In this document: piece by piece, positions 28,762 to 40,100 of the stretch
How the letters are laid out: every line of letters starts with the position of its first letter
Position numbering within the stretch: position 1 is the first letter of the stretch
Assembly (NCBI GenBank): GCA_017465085.1
Contig: JAFTWW010000038.1
Location: forward strand, 1-44,566
From: Clostridia bacterium
GTDB lineage: Bacteria; Bacillota; Clostridia; Oscillospirales; Acutalibacteraceae
Reading direction: 5' to 3'
Length of the DNA stretch: 44,566 nucleotides
Made by a program: the position numbers and the translations under genes
The notes under the pieces: generated by a model
The model's database searches: none
Told to the model about the DNA's origin: nothing
Seen by the model: only the letters and a program-made list of their open reading frames with translations

Positions 28762-31700
28762 ATGAAAAAATTTATAAGTAAGCATTTAAGCGTATTTCTT
28801 TCACTTGCTATAATTTTAGGCACAATTCTTCCCGTTCTTAGCGGCATTATAGGTGTTTCTGCCCTTTCTGATGAGGAAAATGCCATTGCAAACCTTAAGA
28901 AAGAGTGGGAAGCGTTATCCTCTTTCCACGATCCCGATATAAATCCTAACCGTTGGTGGAATCCTTCGGGCAATGCGGGTGGCACTGGTATGGCGGAGGC
29001 ATCCGCTTTTACAGAAGCTCTTCCCGAGGACGTGGATTTAGGCGCATATTATGCTGTGCTCACGGGTCTTGGCGATACAGCAGCCATTTCTTCAAAGCAA
29101 TGTGTGCTTTATGAATTTTGTAAGGATGGCAACGGCGCGGGTATTATCCCAGGAGCTAAATCAACCGTAAATATTAACGATATGGATGATATCTATTTTT
29201 GGGTTAAGATTGAAAATGCAACTAAGGATGTCACCTTTAATATTCAGGTAATGACCAATACGGGAAGCGCTAAAACCAACAATCTTTCGCCCTATGTAAT
29301 TCCTGCGTCCAAGAGCGGAGAGTGGGTTAAGCTTTCCCTGAAAGAAATCGGCGGAGAAAATTGGTATGGTGCCTTAAATCAAGAACTGTATAGGGTTATG
29401 ATAGCCCCTGCCAATGCGGGTGGAGCCACCATAACCATGGGCGCAGGTAAAATCGTTATAGCAGGCACCTGCCCTCTTCCCGAAAACACTTCGGAGTGGG
29501 GCGCGGATGAGTGGCTAAATGCCGCAAAGGCGGTTGACCGCTCACTTTATATTGATACTACTGCTTTTGATAATGCGGTACTAGCCCTTAAGGCGTTCAG
29601 CTCGGTTGACCCTAATGTTGAAGTCTTAGCGGAGGAGTGGGCAAAGCTCGAGTATAACCCCACACCCGTATATGAAGGCTTCAGGGTTTTCTATTTTAAG
29701 GATTCAGGCGGTACGGCATATAAGAATACCAATACAGGCGCAACGCAGCTGATTTATGATACAAATGTTGATAATGCCTACGGCTTGTATCAATTTACGG
29801 GTACAGGTATTATAAACTCAACCTCTTCGGTTATCGGCTATAATATGGATGGTGATACCCCCTCATCATATACCTTAACTCAGCTTGAGGATATGTATTT
29901 TTGGTATAAAGCTACGGGGGATGTTACCTTAAGAATAGAGCTTGCAGGCTATAACGGCTCGGATAAATATAACTATATAGCAGCGCAAACGGGAGTGGTG
30001 CTAACGGGTGATAACTCCTGGCGTAAGCTTTCTGTAAAGGATGCCTTTGGCGCTAATTGGGATGCCTTTTTAACAACTAAGGGCAGTTATAATCTTACAA
30101 GAGTTACCATAAGTACCACGGCAATAGGTCAGGGAATTACCTCTGCTAATGCTACTTTTGGAGGACTTTACTTTGAACTTGAGGACACCTCCCTTAATGG
30201 CTCTGCTTCCTGGACCAACGAGCAGTGGGTGGATAATGCACGGGCTCTTGACCTTTCTAACTATAATAATACCGCCGCATTTGAGAAAGCGCTTCTTGCC
30301 GCTTTGGAATCGGTTTACGGAATTACCGAAGCCGATCTTGCCGCAGAGGAACTGATAGCCGCTTGGGGCGAGATGACGCAGATAGATAGATATAATATTC
30401 TGCCTAACCGTTGGTGGAATCAGTCGGGAACATTCGGTTATACCAATATGGCGGCGGCCGCCTCCTATACGGGCTCTCTGCCTGAAGACGCTCAGCTTGG
30501 CGCAAAGTTTTTTGCAGTAGAAAACCTTGGAACTGAGGGCACTTTGGGCTCGAAGCAATGTATTCTTTATGAGTTCCTGGATGGTACCGATAGAGCCTAC
30601 GGAAGCACCGATAAAACTCCGTATAGTATCCTTAGTATAAAGGATATTTATTTCTGGGTTAAGCTTGATAATCTTACCACCGATGCAACACTTACCATCC
30701 AGCTTGCAACTAACGACAGCGGCGCTAAATATACTACGTTGCCCTCCCTTATCATTCCCGCAACAAAGAGCGGCGAGTGGGTGAAGGTTTCCACAAAGGA
30801 AATCGGCGGAGAAAATTGGCAGGGTAATCTTAACGAAACGTTTTATAGATTCCAATTAAGCATATCAAATGCTTCGGGCGCTGCCTTCGAAACGGGCTCT
30901 GCCTTAATTGAAAAAAAGGTTGGCGCCCCCGAGGGAGCGGCCGATATGGAGCCTACACAGCTTCTCGAATCCGCAATGTCTCTTGATCTCAGCGCTTACG
31001 GTAATACCCAAGACTTTGAGGAAAAGCTTGAAGCCTTAAAGCTTCTCTGCGAAGAGCAGGTTGCGATTGCAGGTCTTAAAAAGGCAACTGAGTGCCTTTC
31101 TGCAAACTCGGGCGAATATCTCTATGGTAGAAGATATTTCGATGCCGAAGGAGCTCTGTCCACGGCAGATGCCTATGTAACGGATGCCGTTTCTTATACA
31201 GGAGCTCTTCCCGAAGGCGTTGATGCTACAAATATCAAGTCATATCTCGGTGATAAGATATCCGTATTCTCAAATCTTACCGATACAGCGGCGGCCTACA
31301 AGACCAGCGGCAACAAGCAGACCGTTCTATATGAGTTTGCGGGTGGTGGTAAAAGCACCTTCACCGCAGGTCAGATTAAGGATATGCATTTTTGGTATAA
31401 GCTTGAAGGCTCTGACTCCGCTAAGATTATTAACGGTATCTATGTTATCGGCGCAGATGAAAATGCTATACCTACTAAGTTGGGCGGCGAAATCACCCTT
31501 ATAGGTGACGGCCAGTGGCACAAGGTGGCCTTCAGCGAGGCGTACGGTTCCGATTGGGTTTCAAGCCATAGCCTATATGATGGCGTGGTTTACCGTATGC
31601 TTATGAGTATCGGCGAGGCCGAAGGCGGCACCATCACCCTTGGCAGCATCGTTACCGAGGCGAGCGCAGGTCTTTTGCCTGAGGGTAACGATAGCTGGAC

Positions 31701-34608
31701 CCTTTCCGATTGGATTTATGAGATTTCTAAGATTGATTATAAAAAGTATAGCGGCGCCGAGGCCTTAAAAGAGGCGCTTGATTATGCGATTGATGTAAGG
31801 GATCGCCTTAACATAGGCAGAGGAGCAAATGTAAGCGTATATGATGATAATGCAACGGCTGATGCTGATTTAGCAAATGTTGTTGAGCACAACGTGCTTG
31901 AGGGCATTATTCCCACCGTTCATCATTCTGCCGATGGCCAAACAAGGAGTGAGGTTGCTTCTGCCACTCCCGAATTCTTTACCGATGGCGATAATGCTAC
32001 CGTTGGCTCTGTAACAGGCCTTGATAATTCGGGCGAGGATTCCTTTACCGATTTTACCTATCGGTTTGCAGGAACTGCTAAGATAACGGATTTCTTTATC
32101 TATAACGACGATAGCAATATCACCGATAAATACTATATTTACGTGGCAGATTCCCAGTCCGATTTATTCTTGCAGGATAGCCTTTTGGTACCCTTTGTAA
32201 ACGATGAGGGCAAATTAGTTCAGAGATTTAATTTTGATAATAAGCCTGATGTTTCAGGCAACTACTTAGGTATTCGCGTATTCGGTGATTGCGATACCGT
32301 AAGCTTTGCGGAAATAGTAGCAACAGGTAATGTTGTTACCTACGATTTGGAAAAGGGTAAATTCTCAAATGATAGAATAGCCGCCCTTGGCGATAATGTT
32401 CTTGTCGGCAAGGAGCCTAAGATTAAGGCAGGTATAAAGTTTGCTTGGAGCGACTTTATGGCTAAGCAGTATATCCCACAAGCCCTCGTTGATAATAATA
32501 ACAGCACGGGCGCCGCAGTTTACGGCAACTATATGATAAGTGAAAAGGATGATACGATAAGCATCCATTTCTACTATGACCTAGGCACCACTTATACTAT
32601 TGATAAGCTTTTTGTAAACAACTGGGATAACAAGGGCCTTGAAACAGGCAAATATGAGATTTACGCTTCAAAGGATGTAAATTCACTGTTTATGTCAAGA
32701 AGTATGCTTCTCTCCTACGATAACACTAAGGAGGGTGGCAACGGTACTACTGTTTCACAGCTGTTTACCCTTAAAAACGAGGTTGTTGCGCGTTTTGTAA
32801 GCTTCCACATCACCTATCCCATCAGCGATTTTGATTACTGCGAAACAAGGGAAAATTACAACAAGCTATACGGCATCCGTCTTTCAGAGCTTGGTGTTTA
32901 CGGTACCGAATGGGTTAAACCCTATGCCCTTGTAAACCTTACAAGTCATGTTCCCGCCGATATTTACCTCACCGATGCTTCGGGCAACAGAGCCGAGGTT
33001 GATGAGGCAGAATATAACGGCGTTGAGCATAAGAATACTTATGACGGTAATGATGCAACCTTTGCCGATATTAAAATCAAAGATGGCGAAAAGCTTGATT
33101 TTGTATATAACCTTGCGGCCGAAATGACCTTAGAGGAAATTTGTATGAAGCTGAGCCTTGGAAGCGTTAAGAAAATGAATATCTACGCCTCCACCGTTGA
33201 GGATGCCATTTGGGAAAACAGTTCGCTTGTATTTACCGAAAATGATGGACTCGGCACCACCTATTTTGGCAGGAGCTTTGCCTCCTCGCCCATAAAGGCG
33301 CGGTATGTTCGATTCGAAATTCTCCAAAACGATGGCGAAAATTTGGTTATCAGCGAGCTTTCTGCCATAGGCGGAAACGATCAGGAATTTACCTATATGA
33401 ATCTTGTGGAGGAAAGACCTGAGAGCGCTTCGTTCTATCTGCAGGATAAGAAAACAGGTAACTTTGGCGCCACCACTGAGTACGGCAACAAGTGGCTTCC
33501 CAGCTGGACAAATTGGAATAATCAATATCCCTTTGCCAAGGCATTTGATAATGATTATGATTCGGTTTACGATATCTTTACGGGTAAAAACGGGGAAGAG
33601 AGTGTAAGCTTCCTGTTTGATTTCGGCACCCTTAATGCTATTGATTCCATAACCTTAGTGGGCGGAAGTTACGACGCATATTGGCCTGATGAACTCAACA
33701 TCTATTTCGGTGAGAGCGATGTGGCTCTTATGGAAAAGGATGCTAAGCCTGCAAAGGCGTGGAAGCAGTCGGTTGAGGATGGCTTCTATACCTACGAGTT
33801 CGTTCCGCAGGTTGCCCAGTATGTTCGTATTGAGATAGTCCGCGCCGAAAATGAGGTATATTCTCAGTATTCGGATAGAATAGTTGCGGTTATCGGTGAA
33901 TTTATGATTAACGGTTTAGAGCTTCGAAGCCGCGCGGTAGGCGGCGTTGCCGCAAGCTTCGTTGATGAGGCAACGGGCATTAAGGCAGAAGTTTTAGCCC
34001 TTAGTGAAAATGATGTTTTCGATAAGATTCAGGATATACTGGTGATTAAGAGAGCTGCTACTGCCGAGGAGATCGCATCGGCTAAGGGGCAGGGACTTGA
34101 AACAGCAACGGGCATCTATGATATCTATTTTATCGATGTAAACGGTGATATTGTTACCGATACAGGAGGCCGAGAGGTAGTCATCTATCTACCCGAAAAT
34201 CTCTATTCTACTACCGAGGATATCTTCGTGCTCCAGAGCGAATTCGGCGGACTTTCAATGATAGAATTCGATAAGACTGATGGATTCTACACATTTATAG
34301 TAGATGATATTTCTTCATCCCTCGGCTTTGCGCTGGGTTATATGGTAGAAGAGGAATTCGAATCGAATGAGCCTACCGATACCGATGATGAGGTATATGA
34401 TGAGGATGAATCCGAGGAAGAAAATGAGGAAGAGGAAGATGAAGAATCCTCTAAGAAGAAAAAGAGGGTTAAGGTCGTTCGTAAGGGCGGCGGTAACGAT
34501 ATCTTCGATTACCTCTGGATAATAATTGTTGTTGTGGCTGTGGTTGTAGTGGCCGCAGGAGTAACCCTCTTCATAATCCTTGCTAAGAAAAGGAAAAGAG
34601 AAGAATAA
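28762..34608 (+). CDS. giant membrane-anchored surface protein, copy 1
   Basis: 1948 residues. Signal peptide to about 35 (GVSALS). Four diverged repeats of about 210-250 residues follow, starting near 45, 285, 535 and 770, each with a short helical start and a beta-sandwich part (DIYFWVKIENATKD, GEWVKLSLKEIGGENWYG) that looks like a carbohydrate-binding module. Four discoidin (F5/8C)-like segments then start near 1046, 1212, 1388 and 1545, with KYYIYVADS, KYEIYASKD and LNIYFGESD strands. A conserved domain from about 1731 is followed by a Glu/Asp-rich stretch, KKKKRVKVVRKGGG, one membrane helix (about 1917-1940) and a basic tail. No LPXTG. Probably binds polysaccharide at the surface with the hydrolase from the gene upstream. 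Confidence 0.7.
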   Translation: MKKFISKHLSVFLSLAIILGTILPVLSGIIGVSALSDEENAIANLKKEWEALSSFHDPDINPNRWWNPSGNAGGTGMAEASAFTEALPEDVDLGAYYAVLTGLGDTAAISSKQCVLYEFCKDGNGAGIIPGAKSTVNINDMDDIYFWVKIENATKDVTFNIQVMTNTGSAKTNNLSPYVIPASKSGEWVKLSLKEIGGENWYGALNQELYRVMIAPANAGGATITMGAGKIVIAGTCPLPENTSEWGADEWLNAAKAVDRSLYIDTTAFDNAVLALKAFSSVDPNVEVLAEEWAKLEYNPTPVYEGFRVFYFKDSGGTAYKNTNTGATQLIYDTNVDNAYGLYQFTGTGIINSTSSVIGYNMDGDTPSSYTLTQLEDMYFWYKATGDVTLRIELAGYNGSDKYNYIAAQTGVVLTGDNSWRKLSVKDAFGANWDAFLTTKGSYNLTRVTISTTAIGQGITSANATFGGLYFELEDTSLNGSASWTNEQWVDNARALDLSNYNNTAAFEKALLAALESVYGITEADLAAEELIAAWGEMTQIDRYNILPNRWWNQSGTFGYTNMAAAASYTGSLPEDAQLGAKFFAVENLGTEGTLGSKQCILYEFLDGTDRAYGSTDKTPYSILSIKDIYFWVKLDNLTTDATLTIQLATNDSGAKYTTLPSLIIPATKSGEWVKVSTKEIGGENWQGNLNETFYRFQLSISNASGAAFETGSALIEKKVGAPEGAADMEPTQLLESAMSLDLSAYGNTQDFEEKLEALKLLCEEQVAIAGLKKATECLSANSGEYLYGRRYFDAEGALSTADAYVTDAVSYTGALPEGVDATNIKSYLGDKISVFSNLTDTAAAYKTSGNKQTVLYEFAGGGKSTFTAGQIKDMHFWYKLEGSDSAKIINGIYVIGADENAIPTKLGGEITLIGDGQWHKVAFSEAYGSDWVSSHSLYDGVVYRMLMSIGEAEGGTITLGSIVTEASAGLLPEGNDSWTLSDWIYEISKIDYKKYSGAEALKEALDYAIDVRDRLNIGRGANVSVYDDNATADADLANVVEHNVLEGIIPTVHHSADGQTRSEVASATPEFFTDGDNATVGSVTGLDNSGEDSFTDFTYRFAGTAKITDFFIYNDDSNITDKYYIYVADSQSDLFLQDSLLVPFVNDEGKLVQRFNFDNKPDVSGNYLGIRVFGDCDTVSFAEIVATGNVVTYDLEKGKFSNDRIAALGDNVLVGKEPKIKAGIKFAWSDFMAKQYIPQALVDNNNSTGAAVYGNYMISEKDDTISIHFYYDLGTTYTIDKLFVNNWDNKGLETGKYEIYASKDVNSLFMSRSMLLSYDNTKEGGNGTTVSQLFTLKNEVVARFVSFHITYPISDFDYCETRENYNKLYGIRLSELGVYGTEWVKPYALVNLTSHVPADIYLTDASGNRAEVDEAEYNGVEHKNTYDGNDATFADIKIKDGEKLDFVYNLAAEMTLEEICMKLSLGSVKKMNIYASTVEDAIWENSSLVFTENDGLGTTYFGRSFASSPIKARYVRFEILQNDGENLVISELSAIGGNDQEFTYMNLVEERPESASFYLQDKKTGNFGATTEYGNKWLPSWTNWNNQYPFAKAFDNDYDSVYDIFTGKNGEESVSFLFDFGTLNAIDSITLVGGSYDAYWPDELNIYFGESDVALMEKDAKPAKAWKQSVEDGFYTYEFVPQVAQYVRIEIVRAENEVYSQYSDRIVAVIGEFMINGLELRSRAVGGVAASFVDEATGIKAEVLALSENDVFDKIQDILVIKRAATAEEIASAKGQGLETATGIYDIYFIDVNGDIVTDTGGREVVIYLPENLYSTTEDIFVLQSEFGGLSMIEFDKTDGFYTFIVDDISSSLGFALGYMVEEEFESNEPTDTDDEVYDEDESEEENEEEEDEESSKKKKRVKVVRKGGGNDIFDYLWIIIVVVAVVVVAAGVTLFIILAKKRKREE

Positions 34609-34618
34609 AAATTTGTAT

Positions 34619-34650
34619 AAAAACGGGTGATTTTGCATCACCCGTTTTTT
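34619..34650 (+). terminator. terminator after the first surface-protein gene
   Basis: AAAAACGGGTGAT pairs with ATCACCCGTTTTT around TTTGC and ends in T6. Confidence 0.9.
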
Positions 34651-34909
34651 AATATATGGTAAACTTTGACGTAAACATCGCTTTACATCGGGTAATATTG
34701 CTCAAACGAAATAACCGTTTTTTAATTGTTTTCAACAAAATATTGAATTTGGAATAAATTTACTAAAATATTGTGCTAAAATTTCACATAAACGAGATAA
34801 AAAATCGCATTTACATATTTTTGTTTATAAGTATAATGAATTATGGATATTTATCCGCATTAAAAAATTTGGCGAAATTTTCGCCAATCGGTCGAAAGGA
34901 GAAGAAAAA
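34651..34909 (+). promoter_or_regulatory. AT-rich leader of the second hydrolase operon
   Basis: No gene. Promoter TTTACA (34810-34815), 16 nt, TATAAT (34832-34837). A 19-base perfect palindrome TTGGCGAAATTTTCGCCAA (34869-34887) lies between start and RBS and may be an operator or an mRNA hairpin. RBS AAAGGAG precedes ATG 34910. Confidence 0.6.
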
Positions 34910-37111
34910 ATGCAAAAGATTTTTTCTAAGCGCATTCTGATGAGTGTCGTTGCCTTCTTCGGTTGCATCGCTATAGCAGTTACTGCCCTTGCAGTTCCCT
35001 CTATAGCTGATTCAACCAGAACTATTACCGTAGATACTAATACGGTGCTTAACGATGATTATCACGGTCTAGGTGATAATCTTTGGGTAGGCCCCTATGC
35101 TTACGGCATGAACGATGCTTACCAGACTGTAAATGATCAGCGCACAAATACGGTTAAACCCGCTTTTATGCGTATGATGTTCCTGCCCAATTGGTTAGTT
35201 GATGCAGAGCTAACCCCCGAGGAGCAGGAGTATAACTGGACTAATGGCATTTACACTTGGGATAGCGAGGAGTTTAAGTCCTTCCTTCGTAATGCTCAGA
35301 CCATTTATAACGGCGGCGGAGAGATACTGCTCAATATGGGCGGTCGTATCACCGTTGAGATGGCCGAGTGGTATGCGATTGAGGATGTATCCTTAACCGA
35401 GGGCGGTACAAGAAGCGCCCCCAAGGATATCGATGCTTTTGCAAGAGCCACCGTTGCTATTATCAATAAGCTTAAGGAAAACGGTGTTGAGGTTAACTAC
35501 CTTTGCTTCCACAACGAAGTAAACGGCGGTAACTTTGAGGCCTTCCACGATAAGCGCGCTTATTGGGCAGAGGTTGTTAAGAGAACTAGTATCGAGCTTG
35601 ATAAGGCAGGCCTTCGTGACCTTGAGAAAAATCAGGCAGGCGTTCGTGACGGCGTTTATATATTCGCTACCGAGCTTGCAGGCTGGGCGGATGAAACACC
35701 CATTAGAGATTTTATCAGCTTCTGCGATGAGCACCTTATTAAGAAGGGCTATGCCGATGGTATTTCTAACCACCAGTATCAGCATGCTAAGGGCCGCGAA
35801 ACCGTTTTGGAACTTTCTTATAAGCTAAAAGAGTTATTCCCCGACATTGATTTATTCATAAATGAGTTTAACGGTAAATATACCGATGACCCCTATACCG
35901 GTCAATCCGGCAATGAATCCAGGTCAGGCGGATACCTTGAAAATACTTTCTCGAATTTACTCACTCATGCCAATGCGGGTTATTCGGGCTCAGCTTCTTG
36001 GTTCTATTACGGAACCCTTATTGCCCATCCCATGAACGTTGGTCAGAGCTCTCTTAATATCTGTTATTGGGAGGCTCCCTCCGAAGGACTCGAAAGAGTA
36101 AGTATGCACTTTACCGAAAAAGCTTTGGCTGCCCGCTATATTCCTAAGCACAGCGCTACATATAAAACAGATGTTGATGCAGAGGATATCTATGCGGCAA
36201 CCTATGCTAAGGATGATGACTGCACCGTTTTAGTTGAGTTTGATAAGTGCGATACCGACCGCACCATAAAGGTAGAGCTCGGCTCAAAATATGCAGGTAA
36301 AACCTTTGGCATTCACATTACTAATACAGTTGAGGATATTGACCAGAACGGATATATTGATGATGTTAATATCCCCGTAGAAAACGGCGACCTTCTTGCA
36401 GCAAGAAGAGAAACTGTTACTGCCGACCAGAACGGTACTCTTACCTGGACTCTTAAGTCTGAGGATAGCTACGTTAACGGCTTTATGGCCTTCACCACTA
36501 TGGCTGAGCAGATTCAGGTGGTTCTCGAAGATGCTGAGCTTTCAGTTATGCCCGGTGGCAGTGTTGATATTTCCGTTAAAGATATTTTCGGTATAGACTG
36601 TGATGAATTTAACTTTGAAATTTATGATTACAGCAGCGCTGCCGATGAGGAAGAGGATTATGCCTTTGCTTCTGATGCTACCCTTGCATCAGTTGGTACT
36701 CTTGATCAGGGCGCCAGCGGCATCGCTACCTTTACTGCCGCTTCCAACCTTAACGTTGGCGATACCATTGCTATTAAGGTAACTCCTAATGTGCCTATGC
36801 CGGAGGAGACTGCAGGTTATGTAATCGCTATCGTAAGAGTCGGCGAGTATAGACTCTATCTTAACCATATGTTCGCTCAGTCTCAGTCTGAGTATTGTTC
36901 TTTCCTTTATGAAATCGGCTCAGAGGTAAACCTTGAGGCTCCTAAAACAACAGGTATGCGTAACCCTGATATTATCACCGCTAAGGGCCTTACCTTCCAG
37001 GGTTGGTACACTAACCCTGAATTTACAGGCGAGCCCATCACTAAGACCGATGCCACCTGGGATTCTACCGTGCATCTTTACGGCAAATGGGCTGCAGCTG
37101 CTACTGAGTAA
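34910..37111 (+). CDS. secreted glycoside hydrolase-like protein, copy 2
   Basis: 733 residues, a clear paralogue of the protein at 26590 along its whole length. Signal peptide with the same start pattern (KRILMS...ALAVPSIADS). The catalytic candidates keep the same positions: E203 in CFHNEVNGGNF and E319 in FINEFNGKY. It differs by an insertion near 325-345 (DDPYTGQSGNESRSGG), which would sit by the active site, and by SWFYYGTLIAHPMN in place of GWFYYGQYIPYPTS, so the substrate may differ. It shares the Ig-like domain and the C-terminal Listeria-Bacteroides repeat (TFQGWYTNPEFTG, LYGKW). The partner gene starts 11 nt downstream. Confidence 0.72.
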   Translation: MQKIFSKRILMSVVAFFGCIAIAVTALAVPSIADSTRTITVDTNTVLNDDYHGLGDNLWVGPYAYGMNDAYQTVNDQRTNTVKPAFMRMMFLPNWLVDAELTPEEQEYNWTNGIYTWDSEEFKSFLRNAQTIYNGGGEILLNMGGRITVEMAEWYAIEDVSLTEGGTRSAPKDIDAFARATVAIINKLKENGVEVNYLCFHNEVNGGNFEAFHDKRAYWAEVVKRTSIELDKAGLRDLEKNQAGVRDGVYIFATELAGWADETPIRDFISFCDEHLIKKGYADGISNHQYQHAKGRETVLELSYKLKELFPDIDLFINEFNGKYTDDPYTGQSGNESRSGGYLENTFSNLLTHANAGYSGSASWFYYGTLIAHPMNVGQSSLNICYWEAPSEGLERVSMHFTEKALAARYIPKHSATYKTDVDAEDIYAATYAKDDDCTVLVEFDKCDTDRTIKVELGSKYAGKTFGIHITNTVEDIDQNGYIDDVNIPVENGDLLAARRETVTADQNGTLTWTLKSEDSYVNGFMAFTTMAEQIQVVLEDAELSVMPGGSVDISVKDIFGIDCDEFNFEIYDYSSAADEEEDYAFASDATLASVGTLDQGASGIATFTAASNLNVGDTIAIKVTPNVPMPEETAGYVIAIVRVGEYRLYLNHMFAQSQSEYCSFLYEIGSEVNLEAPKTTGMRNPDIITAKGLTFQGWYTNPEFTGEPITKTDATWDSTVHLYGKWAAAATE

Positions 37112-37122
37112 AGGAGGAAGAA

Positions 37123-40100
37123 ATGATGAAAAAGTTTATTAAAAAACATTTAAGCGTAATTCTCTCCTTTGCTATAATTTTAGGCACCGTTCTCCCTGTT
37201 TTAAGCGGAGTTTTAGGTGTTTCTGCCCTTTCAGCAGAGGAGCAGGCAGTAGTTGACCAGATAAAGAGCGGTTGGGCGCAGATGACCACTAATCCAACCT
37301 CTGTTCTTTACCCCAATTACACATTCCCCAATAATTCAAAAACCCATATGGGTAACAATATTCATACAACCGCCGCCGAGGCTACTCTGCCTTATGGCGC
37401 TACTGCGGATATGCTTGGCACATATTATGTAACAAATCACGATTATACCGTTACTTACACTAATAGCGGTACTAATTCTACCCAGCGTATCCTTTTCTAC
37501 GGGAATATAGATAATGCCAATGATTTGAATGCTAATGTTTCCGATTATGATGGCTTCTATTTCTATATTTACTTCGCAGAGCTTTCGGCTGAAATTAAAA
37601 TTACACCCCTTTTGGTTGACGGTAACGGTAACTCATCAGGTAAAGCAGTAACCGTTACAACCGATAAGCAGGGCCAGTGGGTTAAGCTAAGCGATACCGA
37701 CCTTTTTGAAGGCGGTATGGATAGCCTTACAAGTGCCTCTAAGCTCAGGGGCTTGCAGTTAAACCTTAGTTCTGCAAGCGGTTCTGCTACCGTTAAGGCA
37801 ACCGTTGGCTCTTTGCAGTTCGTTAAGAACGCTGTAGTTCCTGCAGATAGCGAAACTGCCGATTGGTCACTTTCCGATTGGCTGAAGGCCGCTTTAGAGG
37901 TTAATACTGCGAGCTATGGCAATACTGATGCATTTACCGCTGCTCTTGCGGCTGCAAAAACCGCTTTTGCAGAAAAATATGCAATCGCTACTGTTAGGAA
38001 AGAGTGGGAGGCATTATCCACTTTCCACGATCCCGATATCAATCCTAACCGTTGGTGGAACACCTCGGGCACTGTTGCAAATGCTAATATGGCAGAGGCT
38101 TCTACTTATACAGGCGCGCTTTCAAACGGTGTGGATTTAGGCGCAAACTTTGCCTCCTTCACAGGTCTTGGCAATGCCGCAACTGTAAGCTCAAAGCAGT
38201 GCATACTCTTTGAATTTATGGCTTATGAAGGCGGTCAGAACGGTAGCATTACCTCAGGAGCTAAATCCTTGGTTGCTATAAATACAATGGATGATATCTA
38301 TTTCTGGTTAAAGGCCGATAACCTTACCGCTGATATGACCTTGAATATTCAGGTTATGACCAATGATAGCGGTATGAAGACTCATAACCTTGACCCCTAC
38401 ATTGTCCCTGCCGCTAAATCAGGTGAGTGGATAAAGGTTTCCTTAAAGGAAATCGGCGGTGACCAGTGGTACGGTACCATTACCGATAAGCTTTATAGAT
38501 TTATGGTTGCGATGAATAATGCCAATGGCGCTACCGTAACCGTAGGCTCAGGTAAAATTGTTCTTGCAGGCGCATGCCCCGTTCCCGCAAATGTGGCAGA
38601 TACCGCAGATGCCTGGCTCGAGGCCGCTAAAACGGTTAATCTTTCCGCTTATATTGATACTACTGCATTCGTAAATGCAGTAGATGCTCTTAAGGTGTTC
38701 AGCTCTGCTGATCCCAGCGTTGAGCTTCTGAAGCAGGAGTGGAAAAACCTTGAATATGTAGGCACCCCCGATAACGATGGCTTTAAGGTTGGTATCTGGC
38801 AGAATGGCGGAACTACCCTTAAGGAGTCAAACACAGGCGCTACTCAGCTCGTATATGATACTAATGTAGATACCACCTATGGTGAATATCAGTTTACAGC
38901 AACAGGCGTTGCTTCCTCTACTCAGAGCGATGCTAACGGCTCGGCTTACTTCCGTATAAGCAATAGCGATGATAAGGCTACAGCTTCCTTTGCAGAAATT
39001 GCCGATATTACCTTCTGGTATAAGGCCTCGGGTAATGCAAAGGCAAGAATAGGCTTTGTAGGCGGTAATGCTACTGCCCATTGTAATACCTTCAAAAATG
39101 TTAATGACGTTACCTTGACAGGTGATGGCAACTGGAAGCTTTACTCCGTTAAGGAGCTTATTGGTGATACTGCTTGGCAGAGCGTTGTTACTTTGGGAGC
39201 AGAGCTATATCTTCAGAGATTGCAGATAAATCTTGCTACCTTTGATGATGGCGTTTCTTCTATTGACGTTAGCTTCGGCGCTCTTCACTATACCCTTAAA
39301 GATACCTCCCTTGATGGCTCTGATAGCTGGACTAACGAGCAGTGGGTAGATAACGCAGAGGCTCTTGACCTTTCTAACTATAAGAATACTGCCGCTTTTG
39401 AGGCCGCTATGTATGCCGCTATTGAGTCGGTTTACGGATTAACTCGGGCAGACCTTGCCGCCATGGAGCTAATTGCCGCCTGGAGCGAGATGTCACAGAT
39501 AGATAGATTTAATTTGCTTCCTAACCGTTGGTATGATACCACGGGAGCTGTTAAATCTACAGGTATGGCTGTAAGCTCAGCATATACAGAGGCACTTCCT
39601 GAAGGCGTAGAGCTTGGCTCTAATTTCACTACCCTTACGGGCCTCGGCAATGCTGCGGCCGTAGATTCTAAGCAGTGTGTAATCCTTGAATTTAAGGATA
39701 GTAACGGTAACACCTTTAATGGAAGAGATAGGTCAAGCTACAACGTAACCGAATTAGAGGATATCTATTTCTGGGTTAAGCTTGATAATCTCACCGCAGA
39801 TGCTACTCTTTCTATCAATACTTATGTATATCCTGTAGCTAAAACAAGCTTACCCTCCTATACCATACCTGCCGCTAAGTCAGGTGAGTGGGTTAAGGTT
39901 TCCTTAAAAGAGGTAGCAGGGGATAATTGGTACGGTACCCTTACCGACCCGCTATTCAGAGTTAACGTAGCCTTCGCAAATGTGGAAGGCGCTACTGTAA
40001 CCTTAGGCTCAGGCTTAGCCGCTAAGAAGGTTGGCGCTCCCGCAAATGCCGCTAATATGGAGCCTGCAGAGCTTCTTATGGCCGCTATGGCTCTTGACCT

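Noticed and set aside
30070-30855. 261-codon reverse frame inside the first surface-protein gene
   Set aside because: Third-position bias and the paralogous copy support the forward gene only; the reverse frame has no RBS and its composition is not protein-like.
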